Part shown: positions 53,788 through 64,000 of the stretch, in pieces | Layout: each line of letters begins with the position of its first letter | Numbering within the stretch: the stretch's first letter is position 1 | Assembly: GCA_913057985.1 (NCBI GenBank) | Contig: CAJXPL010000008.1 | Coordinates: 1-64,000, forward strand | Direction: 5' to 3' | Length of the DNA: 64,000 nucleotides | Source: an uncultured Synechococcus sp. | GTDB lineage: Bacteria > Cyanobacteriota > Cyanobacteriia > PCC-6307 > Cyanobiaceae | Program-made: the position numbers and the translations under genes | Notes under the pieces: model-generated | Told to the model about the DNA's origin: nothing | What the model saw: only the letters and a program-made list of their open reading frames with translations | Databases searched by the model: none

Positions 53788-56385
53788 ATGACGGATTCTG
53801 TGGGGCCTGGCAGCGGCGGTCCCGGCGATTCCGACGATCGGATCATTCAGACGGATCTACGCAACGAGATGTCGCGCTCCTATCTGGAGTATGCGATGAG
53901 CGTGATCGTGGGTCGGGCCCTGCCCGATGCCCGCGATGGCCTCAAGCCGGTGCATCGCCGGATTCTGTACGCGATGTACGAGCTGGGCCTCACCAGCGAC
54001 AGGCCTTACCGCAAGTGCGCCCGTGTGGTGGGCGAAGTGCTCGGCAAATATCACCCCCACGGCGACACCGCCGTGTACGACGCTCTGGTGCGCATGGCCC
54101 AGGACTTCTCCATGTCGATGCCCCTGATCGATGGGCACGGCAATTTCGGTTCGGTGGACAACGACCCACCGGCGGCCATGCGATACACCGAATCGCGGTT
54201 GCAGGCCCTCACCACCGACAGCCTCCTGGAGGACATCGAGGCTGAGACAGTTGATTTCGCGGACAACTTCGATGGCTCCCAGCAGGAGCCCACGGTGCTG
54301 CCGGCCCGGATCCCGCAGCTGCTGCTGAATGGTTCTGCAGGCATCGCCGTGGGGATGGCGACGAACATCCCGCCCCATAACCTCAATGAACTGATTGATG
54401 GCTTGCTCGCGTTGATCGCGAACCCGGAGATCACCGATCAGGAGTTGATCCAGCTGATCCCCGGGCCGGACTTCCCCACCGGTGGTCAGATCCTGGGGCG
54501 TGAAGGCATCCGCGAGACCTACCTGGGCGGCCGCGGCTCGGTGACGATGCGCGGCGTGGCCAATATCGAAACGATCGAGGCCCCGGGGCGGCCCGATCGC
54601 GATGCGGTGATCATCACTGAGCTGCCGTATCAGACCAACAAAGCGGCGCTGATCGAGCGCATCGCAGAGCTGGTCAACGACAAGAAGCTCGAGGGCATCT
54701 CAGACATCCGCGACGAGAGCGATCGCGACGGCATGCGGATCGTTGTGGAGCTGCGCCGCGACGCCTACCCGCAGGTGGTGCTGAACAACCTGTTTAAGCT
54801 CACCCCGCTGCAGAGCAACTTCAGCGCCTACATGCTGGCGCTGGTGAACGGTGAGCCGATCCTGCTCACCCTGCGCAAGATGCTCGAGGTGTTCCTCGAC
54901 TTCCGCGTTGAGACGATCGAGCGCCGCACCCGCTACCTGCTGCGCAAGGCCGAAGAGCGCGACCACATCCTGCTGGGCCTGCTGCTGGCCCTCGATCAGC
55001 TCGATCCGATCATTGCCTTGATCCGGGCTGCCCCCGACACGGTCACGGCCCGGCAACAGCTGCAGGATCGCCATGGCCTGTCCGACATCCAGGCAGACGC
55101 CATCCTGCAGATGCAGCTGCGGCGTCTCACCGCCCTTGAGGCCGACAAGATCCGGCTCGAGCACCAGGATCTTGTCACCAAGATCGCCGACTACAAGGAC
55201 ATCCTTGGCCGGCGTGAGCGGGTGTTCGGGATCATTCAGGACGAGCTCGGCCAGCTGCGGGACCGTTACCCGACGCCGCGCCGCACCGAAATCCTCGACC
55301 TCGGCGGTGGCCTGTCTGACATTGACCTGATCGCCAACGAGCGTTCGGTGGTGCTGCTCACCGAGACCGGCTACCTCAAGCGGATGCCGGTAAGTGAATT
55401 TGAAGCCACCAGCCGCGGCACCCGCGGCAAAGCGGGCACCCGCAGCCAGGGTGAAGATGCAGTGAAGCTGTTCATCAGCTGCAACGACCACGACACCTTG
55501 GTGTTGTTCAGCGACCGCGGTGTGTCGTATGCCCTGCCCGCCTACCGCGTGCCCCAGTGCAGTCGTGCGGCCAAGGGAACGCCGGTGGTGCAGCTGCTGC
55601 CGATCCCAAGGGAAGAGGCGATCACCACGTTGATTCCGGTGTCGGAATTCAGCGACGACACCGACTTGGTGATGCTCACCCGAGGTGGCTTCATCAAGCG
55701 CACCCGCCTTTCGGCCTTCAGCAACATCCGCTCCAATGGTCTGATCGCCATCAACCTGGAGGAAGGCGATGCCCTCACCTGGGTGCGCCTGGCCGTGCCC
55801 GGCGACAGCGTCTTGATCGGCTCCAAAGCCGGGATGACCATCCACTTCCGCCTCAGTGATGAGGAATTGCGGCCCCTGGGCCGCACGGCCCGCGGCGTGC
55901 GCTCGATGAACCTGCGTGAGGGCGATGCCCTGGTGAGCATGGATGTTCTGCCGGTGGAACTCGCCGATCAGGTTGCCGCCAGCGCAGACGACGAAGAGGA
56001 TGCCGCCAGCGAAGGCCCCTGGGTGCTTGTGGCGTCGGCCTCGGGTCTGGGCAAACGGGTTCCAGTGACGCAATTCCGCTTGCAGAAGCGGGCCGGAATG
56101 GGCCTGCGGGCGATGAAGTTCCGCACCGACGCCGACGAGCTGGTGGGGCTGAGTGTGCTCGGTGCCGGTGAAGAGCTGTTGCTGGTGAGCGAGAAGGGGG
56201 TGATCGTGCGCACCAGCGCCGATGCGATTCCCCAGCAATCCCGTGCTGCCACAGGCGTGCGTCTGCAGAAGCTCGACAAGGGCGACCGGCTGCTGAAGGT
56301 GGTGCTGGTGCCGCCGGAAGCGGAGGACGATTCTGCTGACGACAACGAGTCCAACGACACTGAATCTGAGGCGCAGGACAGCTGA
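53788..56385 (+). CDS. gyrA: DNA gyrase subunit A
   Basis: A 865-residue breakage-reunion subunit of gyrase. It has the quinolone-region helix ([20 protein letters not shown]), the catalytic Tyr in [10 protein letters not shown], the long coiled-coil arm and a C-terminal beta-pinwheel with the GyrA-box-like sequence [10 protein letters not shown], then an acidic tail ([19 protein letters not shown]). Normal length. Start ATG 53788; crtL follows 2 bp after the stop. Confidence 0.96.
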   Translation: MTDSVGPGSGGPGDSDDRIIQTDLRNEMSRSYLEYAMSVIVGRALPDARDGLKPVHRRILYAMYELGLTSDRPYRKCARVVGEVLGKYHPHGDTAVYDALVRMAQDFSMSMPLIDGHGNFGSVDNDPPAAMRYTESRLQALTTDSLLEDIEAETVDFADNFDGSQQEPTVLPARIPQLLLNGSAGIAVGMATNIPPHNLNELIDGLLALIANPEITDQELIQLIPGPDFPTGGQILGREGIRETYLGGRGSVTMRGVANIETIEAPGRPDRDAVIITELPYQTNKAALIERIAELVNDKKLEGISDIRDESDRDGMRIVVELRRDAYPQVVLNNLFKLTPLQSNFSAYMLALVNGEPILLTLRKMLEVFLDFRVETIERRTRYLLRKAEERDHILLGLLLALDQLDPIIALIRAAPDTVTARQQLQDRHGLSDIQADAILQMQLRRLTALEADKIRLEHQDLVTKIADYKDILGRRERVFGIIQDELGQLRDRYPTPRRTEILDLGGGLSDIDLIANERSVVLLTETGYLKRMPVSEFEATSRGTRGKAGTRSQGEDAVKLFISCNDHDTLVLFSDRGVSYALPAYRVPQCSRAAKGTPVVQLLPIPREEAITTLIPVSEFSDDTDLVMLTRGGFIKRTRLSAFSNIRSNGLIAINLEEGDALTWVRLAVPGDSVLIGSKAGMTIHFRLSDEELRPLGRTARGVRSMNLREGDALVSMDVLPVELADQVAASADDEEDAASEGPWVLVASASGLGKRVPVTQFRLQKRAGMGLRAMKFRTDADELVGLSVLGAGEELLLVSEKGVIVRTSADAIPQQSRAATGVRLQKLDKGDRLLKVVLVPPEAEDDSADDNESNDTESEAQDS

Positions 56386-56387
56386 CC

Positions 56388-57626
56388 TTGGCTGAGCCGG
56401 TGGATGTGTTGGTGCTGGGGGGCGGTCCTGCTGCCCTCTGCATCGCTTCGGAACTGAACCAACGGGGTGTGGCTGTTGCGGCCATTGCCCCGGATCCGGT
56501 CGACGATCCCTGGCCGAACACCTACGGCATCTGGGCCGATGAACTCAAAGCGGTGGGGCTTGAGCAGCTGCTGGAGCACCGCTGGAGCGACACCGTTAGT
56601 TATTTCGGAGAAGGCGGCTCAACGGCTCAGGATCAGAGCCATGCCCACGGGATCGACTACGGCCTGTTCGATCGGGCGGCTCTGCAGCGCCATTGGCTGA
56701 AGCGTGCCGATGGGGTGGTCTTTCATCAAGACACCGTTCAGCGGGTGGAGGTGAATGGTGCAACCACCAACGTGTGTTGCGCATCAGGATCCACCCTGCA
56801 GGCGCGCTTGGTGATTGATGCCTCTGGTTCGCGCACGCCCCACATTCGCCGGCCGGATCAGGGGCCGGTGGCGGGCCAGGCGGCCTATGGCGTGGTGGGG
56901 CGTTTCTCCAAACTGCCGATTGAGCCGGGCCGGTTTGTGTTGATGGACTACCGCTGTGATCACCTCAGCGAGGAGCAGCGCCATGAACCACCAACGTTTT
57001 TGTATGCGATGGATCTGGGCGATGGGGTGTTCTTCGTGGAGGAAACCTCACTCGCTTTGGCGCCAGGGGTTCCTTACGACGTGCTCAAGCAACGGCTGCA
57101 GCAGCGCCTCGATCTGCGCGGCGTGGAGATCACCGAGGTGATTCATGAGGAGTTCTGCCTCTTCCCGATGAACCTGCCGCTGCCAGATCGCAATCAGCCG
57201 GTGCTGGCTTTCGGTGGTGCGGCGAGCATGGTGCATCCGGCCTCGGGCTACATGGTGGGATCGCTGCTGCGGCGGGGGCCTGATCTGGCCCAGGCTTTAG
57301 CCGAAGCCATCGCTAATCCAAGCCTTGACTCAGCGGCGTTGGCGCAACGGGGCTGGCAAGCGCTTTGGCCGATCGAATTGGTAATGCGCCATCAGCTTTA
57401 TCAGTTCGGTTTGGGCCGTTTGATGGGCTTCAACGAAGCGCTCTTGCGCACCCACTTCGCCACCTTCTTTTCGCTGCCGCAGGAGGATTGGTTTGGCTTT
57501 CTCACCAACACCCTACCGCTGCCGCGCTTGATGGGGGTGATGCTGCGTTTGTTCGCCCTTTCGCCTTGGGACTTGCGGCGGGGATTGGTGCTGGGGGCGG
57601 CTCAGGATCAAGCCCCGCGGTTTTGA
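56388..57626 (+). CDS. crtL: Lycopene beta-cyclase, CrtL family
   Basis: Flavoprotein cyclase converting lycopene toward beta-carotene. It has the FAD loop DVLVLGGGPAALCIASELNQ, the family signature WPNTYGIWADELKAVG, IDYGLFDRAALQRHWL, VIDASGSRTPHIRR and LAFGGAASMVHPASGYMVGS. 412 residues. The TTG at 56388 sits 2 bp after the gyrA stop and gives the family start. Ring specificity (beta or epsilon) is not decidable by eye. It uses precursors from the dxr pathway. Confidence 0.9.
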   Translation: MAEPVDVLVLGGGPAALCIASELNQRGVAVAAIAPDPVDDPWPNTYGIWADELKAVGLEQLLEHRWSDTVSYFGEGGSTAQDQSHAHGIDYGLFDRAALQRHWLKRADGVVFHQDTVQRVEVNGATTNVCCASGSTLQARLVIDASGSRTPHIRRPDQGPVAGQAAYGVVGRFSKLPIEPGRFVLMDYRCDHLSEEQRHEPPTFLYAMDLGDGVFFVEETSLALAPGVPYDVLKQRLQQRLDLRGVEITEVIHEEFCLFPMNLPLPDRNQPVLAFGGAASMVHPASGYMVGSLLRRGPDLAQALAEAIANPSLDSAALAQRGWQALWPIELVMRHQLYQFGLGRLMGFNEALLRTHFATFFSLPQEDWFGFLTNTLPLPRLMGVMLRLFALSPWDLRRGLVLGAAQDQAPRF

Positions 57627-57680
57627 GATCGTTTCAGCCGAGTTCAGATCCCTCAGTTAGGAGAGCGATGAACATGCGCG

Positions 57681-57700
57681 CCTCCCCCAAATGGGGGAGG
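57681..57700 (+). terminator. Hairpin terminator after crtL
   Basis: CCTCCCCC (57681-57688), loop AAAT, GGGGGAGG (57693-57700): a perfect 8-bp stem 54 bp after the crtL stop and 7 bp beyond the convergent GH57 gene. AATTCGTTT follows on the plus strand. Its position between convergent genes suits a bidirectional terminator. Confidence 0.65.
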
Positions 57701-57707
57701 AATTCGT

Positions 57708-59303
57708 TTAAGTGCTGGGTGTAGAGGGATTCACCGGAGCCCAGTCCAACGGCTGAATCAGCGGGAAGAGGCGGTCGTCCGTCTGCACTTCCTCAAGCCA
57801 GCCCTCCGGCAATTCGGTGCTGCCGTCGATCGCCTGCATCAACTGCCAGAAGCGGCCCAGATGTCGCTGGACCCGTTCTTTGGCCAGTTCGGTGGTGGTG
57901 CCGGCTCGGAGGATGAAGCTCCAATCCGATGACTGCGCCAGCAACAATTCCCGCGCCGCCTGCTGCAGCCACTGCATCGCCTGCTCGCTGCCCACGCCGC
58001 GGCTGCAGCGCTGCACCATTGCGGCGCTGGCCTTTTCCCACTCAGGAATGATCCAGGCATTGCTGTCGTTCAGCCAGTAGTCGTGATAGCCCCCTTGCCC
58101 CCAGCTGGAGGGGCAGGGATCGCAGAGTTGAAGCTGGCCAACGTTGTTCAGCACATCGCGCAGCCGGGTGAAGGCCACCCCTTCCTGAGGTGCCTGCTGA
58201 AACAGCTGGCTGAGAAAAGCCGGGCCTTCAAACCACCAGTGGCCAAACAGTTCGGCATCGAAGGGGGCCACCAGCAGGGGGGACACGTCCATGGCAGCGC
58301 CGAGCTGATCCAACTGCCGCCGGCGGCCCTGCAGGTAATCGGCGGCATGCTCTATCACCCGTTCCGCTGCCACCCTCGGTTCGTAGGGGTGTTTGCGGTC
58401 TAACGGCGCGCTGTGGTCGGTGACCCGATGCAGCTTCAGGCCGAGCGGTCGCGGCTGGTCGAGCCCCAGGGGTTTGAGCTCTTCGATCGGCAGGTCCCAG
58501 CCCAGATCCCGGTGGAACTCGCGGTAGTGGGGATCGCCGGGGTAGCCGTCCTTGGCCGACCAAACCGGCAGCGTGGCGTCACTGTCGCGCCCGAAGAAGG
58601 CCACCCCATTGCGGCTGCAGATCGGGGCGTACACCCCATAGCGGGGTCTGGGCCGGCCGTGCAGCAACCCATGGCCGTCCAGCACGGCGTAGCGCAGCCC
58701 CGCATCGCGCATCCAGCGATCCAGGCCCTCGTAATAGGCGCATTCCGGCAACCAGATCCCCAAGGGGCGTTCGCCCACGAGGCGTAGGTGTTCCCGCACC
58801 GCCGTGCGCAGTTGCCCGCGCACCGCTTCCGGGTGATGGCGCAGCAGGGGCAAATAGCCGTGGGTGGCGCCGCAGGTGAGCAGGTCCACCACCCCCTGGC
58901 GCTGCAGGGCGGCGAAGCGTTGGATCAGATCGCCGTCGCAGCTCTGCCAGGCCTGCTGATGCCGCTCGATCGTGGCCGCCAGGTGCTCGGCGCCTACGCG
59001 CAGGGATGGGTCGGCCTTCGGCAGCAGATCAAGCCGTTCGTTCAGCCAGTCGGGGAAGCGCTGCTTGAGGTCTTGATCGCTCAGCAGCGAAAGCAGCGTC
59101 GGCGATAGGCCGATGGTGAGCTTGGGTTGCTGGTGGGGGTCGGCGCTGGCCCGCTCCAGCGTTTCCAGCAGCGGCAGATAACACTCGATCAGGGCCTGGA
59201 AAAACCAGTCCTCCTCCAGGGAGCCAGGTTGTGCCGACCGCACGTAGGGCAGATGGGCATGCAACACCAGGGCGACAGCGCCTTTGGTCACGAACAAGCC
59301 CAA
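57708..59303 (-). CDS. Glycoside hydrolase family 57 (putative 1,4-alpha-glucan branching enzyme)
   Basis: A 531-residue GH57 protein: VALVLHAHLPYVR at the N-terminus, the nucleophile region LGIWLPECAYYEGL (Glu) and the acid region APFDAELFGHWWFEGP (Asp), then a C-terminal helical DUF1957-type domain. This pattern fits GH57 branching enzymes acting on glycogen; amylase-type activity is an alternative. Divergent from leuA. The start is MGLFVTKGAVALVLH, possibly the inner GTG-type codon. Confidence 0.87.
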   Translation of the reverse strand: MGLFVTKGAVALVLHAHLPYVRSAQPGSLEEDWFFQALIECYLPLLETLERASADPHQQPKLTIGLSPTLLSLLSDQDLKQRFPDWLNERLDLLPKADPSLRVGAEHLAATIERHQQAWQSCDGDLIQRFAALQRQGVVDLLTCGATHGYLPLLRHHPEAVRGQLRTAVREHLRLVGERPLGIWLPECAYYEGLDRWMRDAGLRYAVLDGHGLLHGRPRPRYGVYAPICSRNGVAFFGRDSDATLPVWSAKDGYPGDPHYREFHRDLGWDLPIEELKPLGLDQPRPLGLKLHRVTDHSAPLDRKHPYEPRVAAERVIEHAADYLQGRRRQLDQLGAAMDVSPLLVAPFDAELFGHWWFEGPAFLSQLFQQAPQEGVAFTRLRDVLNNVGQLQLCDPCPSSWGQGGYHDYWLNDSNAWIIPEWEKASAAMVQRCSRGVGSEQAMQWLQQAARELLLAQSSDWSFILRAGTTTELAKERVQRHLGRFWQLMQAIDGSTELPEGWLEEVQTDDRLFPLIQPLDWAPVNPSTPST

Positions 59304-59354
59304 ACGGTGGCTGAATTTAATCCGATTCCCCCTCGGGGGCTGAACTAGGATGGG

Positions 59355-59377
59355 TTAACTCATAGTCATTCCGACTA
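59355..59377 (+). promoter_or_regulatory. Putative control region upstream of leuA
   Basis: TTAACTCATAGTCA (59355-59368) is identical to an element upstream of trxB. It overlaps a small dyad TAGTC-ATTCC-GACTA (59363-59377), 23 bp before the leuA ATG. CATAGT could be a -10 box. A GC hairpin (CCCCCTCGGGGG) lies a little upstream near 59328-59339. Confidence 0.35.
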
Positions 59378-59400
59378 AGACCTCCGCTGGAGCCCCTTCC

Positions 59401-61023
<1,623 letters not shown>

Positions 61024-61033
61024 AGCCGACGCC

Positions 61034-61858
61034 ATGCGCACTTCCACCGCCAAAGCCGTTCAGCTGGTGCTGCTGATTCTTCTGGCGATGCTGGTGCTCA
61101 CGCCGTTGCTCTGGTTGGTGAGCACCTCGCTCAAGGGCCCGGCGGAAGACATCTTCAGCAGTCCACCGGCGTTGCTGCCCGCCCAGCCGAGCCTCGATGC
61201 CTACGTGCGGCTGTTTCAGGACAATCCCCTCACCACCTATCTGTTCAACAGCACCGTGGTGAGTGGCCTGGCGGTGCTGGCCAACCTGCTGTTCTGCTCC
61301 CTGGCCGCCTACCCCCTGGCCCGGCTGCGCTTCGCCGGCCGGGGCCTGGTGCTGGGGTTGGTGGTGGCCACGATCCTGATCCCGTTTCAGGTGGTGATGA
61401 TTCCGCTGTATCTGCTGATGGTGCAGCTGGGGCTGCGCAACACCCTGCTGGCCCTGGTGATTCCCCAGGCGGCCACAGCCTTTGGCCTTTATCTGCTGCG
61501 CCAGAGCTTCCTGGGTGTCCCCAAGGAGCTGGAGGAGGCTGCACGCATCGATGGCTGCAGCCGCCTGGGGGAATGGTGGAACGTGATGATTCCCGCCGCC
61601 AAAGCCGATCTCATCACCCTGGCGATGTTCGTGTTCATCGGCACCTGGAGTGATTTCCTCTGGCCGCTGGTGATCCTCGACGACCCGTCCCTCTACACCT
61701 TGCCTCTGGGGTTGCAGCAGCTCTCCAGCAGCTTTTCGCTGGATTGGCGGATCGTTGCCGCCGGCTCGGTGGTCTCAATCCTGCCGGTGTTGGTCGTGTT
61801 CGTGCTCTTGCAGCGCTTCATCCTGCCCAATGCCAGCGGGGATGCGGTGAAGGGATGA
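61034..61858 (+). CDS. Carbohydrate ABC transporter permease (MalG-like)
   Basis: Inner-membrane permease of a sugar or compatible-solute importer: six hydrophobic segments in 274 residues and the EAA loop (GVPKELEEAARIDGCSRLGEWWNVMIP). In marine Synechococcus such a gene can belong to the glucosylglycerol/sucrose uptake system, but no partner genes are here. ATG 61034 is the natural start, 10 bp after leuA. The last 84 bp are antisense to the following small gene. Confidence 0.88.
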   Translation: MRTSTAKAVQLVLLILLAMLVLTPLLWLVSTSLKGPAEDIFSSPPALLPAQPSLDAYVRLFQDNPLTTYLFNSTVVSGLAVLANLLFCSLAAYPLARLRFAGRGLVLGLVVATILIPFQVVMIPLYLLMVQLGLRNTLLALVIPQAATAFGLYLLRQSFLGVPKELEEAARIDGCSRLGEWWNVMIPAAKADLITLAMFVFIGTWSDFLWPLVILDDPSLYTLPLGLQQLSSSFSLDWRIVAAGSVVSILPVLVVFVLLQRFILPNASGDAVKG

Positions 61859-62089
61859 AGCGGCCGAGGTGCGCATGGCCGAGAAGGCATCCATGCGTTC
61901 CTGCATCACACCCATCTGTTGGCTGAGCAGCTCACTGTGGGCGCGGTTCGGTGTGCGCTCCTCCAGCTGATCGATCCGCTCCTGCAGCGCATGGATGCGT
62001 TGGTTGTGCTGCCGCAAACCCTGCAGCAGGGCCACCACCAGCACACTCACCAGCGCCAGGCTGCCGCAGCTGATCAGTTTCAACAGCAT
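61775..62089 (-). CDS. Small membrane-anchored coiled-coil protein
   Basis: A 104-residue protein with an N-terminal helix (MLLKLISCGSLALVSVLVVALLQ) and a coiled-coil (QRIHALQERIDQLEERTPN; LLSQQMGVMQERMDAF). ATG 62089 has GGGGAGG five bases upstream, supporting reality. The C-terminal ~28 residues overlap the convergent permease gene and are low-complexity (EALQEHEHDQHRQD). No family recognised. Confidence 0.6.
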   Translation of the reverse strand: MLLKLISCGSLALVSVLVVALLQGLRQHNQRIHALQERIDQLEERTPNRAHSELLSQQMGVMQERMDAFSAMRTSAASSLHRIPAGIGQDEALQEHEHDQHRQD

Positions 62090-62150
62090 GCAACCTCCCC
62101 ACTTGGGTCGATGCTGACTTGAATGGGAGCACGCAACAAGTGGTGCAGGG

Positions 62151-62396
62151 ATGTCTCTCGAGGATCTGGATCGGTTTCTCATGCTTCGCGACAGCGACCC
62201 TGATCTGGCCCAGGCCCTTGCGCAGCCCATGGATCTTGAGCGGTTTCTCGGGCTCGCAGCCGAGCACGGCTTTGCCCTGAGTGAGGCGGATGTCTTCGCG
62301 GCCCAGCAGCGTGAACACCACGCGCGAACGGCAGCTGAGCTTCAGCAGGATCAAGCTGCCGAATCACGCCGCCTGCGCAATTTCATCCACGGCTGA
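62151..62396 (+). CDS. Nif11-domain protein
   Basis: An 81-residue protein whose first ~50 residues fit the Nif11 domain (MSLEDLDRFLMLRDSDPDLA, then QALAQP, FLGLAAEHGFALSEADVFAA). This is the domain used as leader peptide in nitrile hydratase/Nif11-type RiPP precursors such as prochlorosins. Here the rest is a charged helix (ARTAAELQQDQAAESRRLRN) with no Gly-Gly cleavage site and no Cys/Ser/Thr-rich core. So it is more likely a stand-alone Nif11 protein than a RiPP precursor. Confidence 0.75.
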   Translation: MSLEDLDRFLMLRDSDPDLAQALAQPMDLERFLGLAAEHGFALSEADVFAAQQREHHARTAAELQQDQAAESRRLRNFIHG

Positions 62397-62410
62397 TCAC
62401 CACCACGTTT

Positions 62411-62450
62411 CAGTTCACAGCTCAGTTCACAGATCCAGTCACAGATCCAG
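62411..62450. repeat. Short degenerate direct repeats CAGTTCACAGATC
   Basis: Three adjacent copies of a 10-13 bp unit: CAGTTCACAG, then CAGTTCACAGATC, then CAGTCACAGATC. They span the stop codon of the 69-residue gene. The array is small and probably arose by slippage. Confidence 0.6.
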
Positions 62451-62648
62451 CTTCACCACGTCCGGTGTTTCTCCGAGCACTTCGCCGATCGAAAGAGCGT
62501 GGTTAACAGCTCCATCGTGGCTGTGAAAGATCCAGGCTTTGTCGAGGGAGGGTTGGCTCTCGATGCATTGGTTCACCGCATTGATGCAGAGATAGCCGCC
62601 CTCCGAGCAGGACCTCAGCACATAGCGTTCGACGTGTTTGGTGAACAT
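62439..62648 (-). CDS. Small hypothetical protein
   Basis: A 69-residue protein starting MFTKHVERYVLRSCSEGGYL, then CINAVNQCIESQPSLDKAWI and FHSHDGAVNHALSIGEVLGE. The sequence looks protein-like, with Cys/His residues and an ordered hydrophobic pattern. No strong ribosome site is present and no family is recognised. The 3' end runs into short direct repeats. Confidence 0.5.
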   Translation of the reverse strand: MFTKHVERYVLRSCSEGGYLCINAVNQCIESQPSLDKAWIFHSHDGAVNHALSIGEVLGETPDVVKLDL

Positions 62649-62718
62649 TGGCTGGGAGGGCTATCTCTTCTGGCTAGCGATGCCGTTGAGCGGCTGTCGT
62701 CGTTCTGCGGAATTGCTT

Positions 62719-63165
62719 TCACTTTTCTTCCTTGAGGGTTAAGAGGGTTTGTTGTTGCCAGCCCAACTCCTTGGGTGCGGCAAAGCGGCTTTGATGCCCG
62801 CCCTCCCGGAACCAGGGGGTGCTGAGGGCTTCGATCTGAAGCTCGTTGGGGTTGAGCGACCAGGTGTCCTGCAGGTAGCGGCGCAGCTGCTCCGGCTCCG
62901 GCGGATGGGGTTGTTGCCAGTGCACCACGGCCAACTGCCCCGGCCGTGAGCGGAGAATCGCCAGGCGGTGATTCGGATCACCATCGTTGGCGGGCTGAAT
63001 CGATTCCTCCAGCCGCTCATCGCAGACGTAGAGCCGCAGCGGAGCACTGCCATCGGCCTGGGGAAGTGGATATTTGTTGAGATACAGGGCCCGTGCTTTT
63101 TGAAACGCTGCCCCCGGAGCCTTCACCATCAAGGCGTTGTAGGCCTGCTGCAGCTGTTCACTCAT
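62719..63165 (-). CDS. Conserved cyanobacterial hypothetical protein
   Basis: A 148-residue soluble protein beginning MSEQLQQAYNALMVKAPGAA. It has LRLYVCDERLEESI, HRLAILRSRPGQLAVVHW and PWFREGGHQSRFAAP. ATG 63165 is preceded by AAAGGG; the longer frame to 63381 is rejected because it overlaps the divergent small gene. Function unknown. Confidence 0.7.
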   Translation of the reverse strand: MSEQLQQAYNALMVKAPGAAFQKARALYLNKYPLPQADGSAPLRLYVCDERLEESIQPANDGDPNHRLAILRSRPGQLAVVHWQQPHPPEPEQLRRYLQDTWSLNPNELQIEALSTPWFREGGHQSRFAAPKELGWQQQTLLTLKEEK

Positions 63166-63255
63166 GCCCTTTGCGTCCCGTTGCTGGCTCCAGTGTGGGA
63201 ATGCCGCTGGGTCGGGGCCATGGGAAGATAGTGACACTTCCGGGATTGGACTGCG

Positions 63256-63504
63256 ATGGCCAAGCATCGCTCCCGCTACCGGTTGGTTGGCCTCGACGGT
63301 CAGCCGCATCCGGTGCTCGACGCCCCTTACGACACGTTGGAACTGGCCCTCGCTGATGCCAGCGATTGGTGCACGGGACAAGGGTCCCGCTGTTCCATGG
63401 GTCAGCAGGGCATTGCGGTTGAAGTACGAACCGACAGCGGCAGTTGGCGCACCATTGATTACCCCGTCAGTTGCTTGAGCCGATCCAGTGCGATGGCGGG
63501 CTGA
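63256..63504 (+). CDS. Conserved small hypothetical protein
   Basis: An 82-residue protein: MAKHRSRYRLVGLDGQPHPV, LELALADASDWCTGQG, then EVRTDSGSWRTIDYPVSCL. It looks like a small alpha/beta protein without a named family. Its stop overlaps the next ATG by one base (TGATG), coupling it to the thiamine-binding-type protein. Confidence 0.7.
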   Translation: MAKHRSRYRLVGLDGQPHPVLDAPYDTLELALADASDWCTGQGSRCSMGQQGIAVEVRTDSGSWRTIDYPVSCLSRSSAMAG

Positions 63505-63806
63505 TGTGGGTCAGTGTTGACCTCTGCGTGGTGCCGATCGGTGTGGGCGTCAGCCTTTCGCCCTACATCGCCGCCTGTGAGCGGGTGATCGCCGCCACGG
63601 GCCTGACCCACCAGCTGGGTCCCAATGGCACAGCGATCGAAGGCCCGTGGGATGAGGTGATGGACTGTGTGCGGGCGTGTCATGCCGAGTTGCACCGCAT
63701 GGGGGCTCCGCGTCTCTACACAACGCTCAAGCTCAACACCCGCACCGACCGGCAGCAGTCGTTCGCTGAGAAGGTCTCGTCTGTGGAACAGCTGCTTGAC
63801 GACTGA
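63504..63806 (+). CDS. Thiamine-binding (MTH1187/YkoF-like, DUF77) protein
   Basis: A 100-residue ferredoxin-like-fold protein of the PF01910 family: MWVSVDLCVVPIGVGVSLSP, then YIAACERVIAATGLTHQLGP, then NGTAIEGPWDEVMDCVRACH. Family members bind hydroxymethylpyrimidine or thiamine. ATG 63504 overlaps the upstream stop (TGATG), so the earlier frame from 63471 is not used. Its exact ligand and role here are unknown. Confidence 0.85.
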   Translation: MWVSVDLCVVPIGVGVSLSPYIAACERVIAATGLTHQLGPNGTAIEGPWDEVMDCVRACHAELHRMGAPRLYTTLKLNTRTDRQQSFAEKVSSVEQLLDD

Positions 63807-63888
63807 AAATCTGTAGAACTTCGGTGGGAATCGAGCCGGCTTGAGCCGATCTTGAGACCAATGAGATTGTTCTGTGGTCCCTGGCTTG

Positions 63889-64000
63889 ATGGGTCGCCGT
63901 TTCAGGGCTGCGCTGTTGGCTCTGCTGGTGTTGCAGCTGACGGGCAGTGCTATTCAAGCCTCAACGTGGGATCGCATTGCCAGTTACCTGCGGCTGCTGC
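63889..64000 (+). CDS. Secreted protein, N-terminal fragment, cut by window end
   Basis: An ATG at 63889 opens a frame to the window end: MGRRFRAALLALLVLQLTGS, then AIQASTWDRIASYLRLL. It has a textbook signal peptide with a cleavage site near SAIQA. The mature part is too short to assign. Confidence 0.55.
   Translation, partial: MGRRFRAALLALLVLQLTGSAIQASTWDRIASYLRLL

Noticed and set aside
54700-56238. 512-residue minus-strand frame opposite gyrA
   Set aside because: Mirror frame of the high-GC gyrA gene; His/Gln-rich with no recognisable fold.
62411-62450. Repeats considered as a CRISPR-like array
   Set aside because: Units of 10-13 bp are adjacent with no spacers.

Overview
The window looks like chromosome from a marine picocyanobacterium, most probably Synechococcus subcluster 5.1. 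This is inferred from the high-GC coding sequence, the photosynthesis genes (psbD start, ycf4, petM, petG, cytM, chlI, ycf39, crtL), the unlinked small cytochrome b6f subunits, and the small RNA Yfr1 between trxA and a GuaB3-type IMP dehydrogenase gene. Genes are tightly packed on both strands with many 1-4 nt ATGA/TGATG overlaps. No rRNA, tRNA or CRISPR array was seen.

Layout. 1-8.8 kb: the first eight codons of psbD, divergent from ycf4 and a lipoprotein cyclophilin; ilvH and an alpha/beta hydrolase; a Trm1-like tRNA methyltransferase; petM; ycf39; an ArsM-like methyltransferase; an RluE-like pseudouridine synthase; infA; and an NTRC-type thioredoxin reductase. 8.9-20.7 kb: a helicase whose N-terminal frame has no start codon, the three-gene proton-translocating transhydrogenase (pntA1-pntA2-pntB), a hydrolase broken by an in-frame TAG, a fatty acid desaturase, a 2Fe-2S ferredoxin, dxr, an NSS transporter and a DUF2721 protein.

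20.7-27.9 kb is an AT-rich accessory island. It holds a three-gene minus-strand cluster: a sulfotransferase with a coiled-coil repeat, a GT2-sulfotransferase-GT2 fusion and a GT14-like enzyme. The set is suited to making or sulfating a surface glycan. A run of eight AATC repeats lies at one edge. At the other edge is an IS5-family element whose transposase has Tyr in place of the first catalytic Asp.

28-49 kb: cysS, polA, an HlyD-type adaptor, ychF, a second sulfotransferase-like gene, an MFS transporter without a normal start, a DUF1400 hydrolase, an oligopeptide-type ABC permease and binding protein, hom, sufE, 5-formyl-THF cyclo-ligase, ruvC, chlI, a DUF3370 protein and a penicillin-recognising-type serine hydrolase. 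49-64 kb: a TrmJ-like methyltransferase, cytM, petG, rsmD, hisH, trxA, Yfr1, guaB3, a CAAD/CURT1-like membrane protein, gyrA, crtL, a GH57 enzyme, leuA, a sugar ABC permease, a Nif11-domain protein, several small conserved genes, a thiamine-binding-type protein and a truncated secreted ORF.

The backbone is ordinary housekeeping and photosynthesis. The most unusual content is the glycan/sulfotransferase island with its modular fusion enzyme, followed by the set of apparently damaged or start-less genes (hydrolase TAG, helicase N-terminus, MFS start, IS5 active site).
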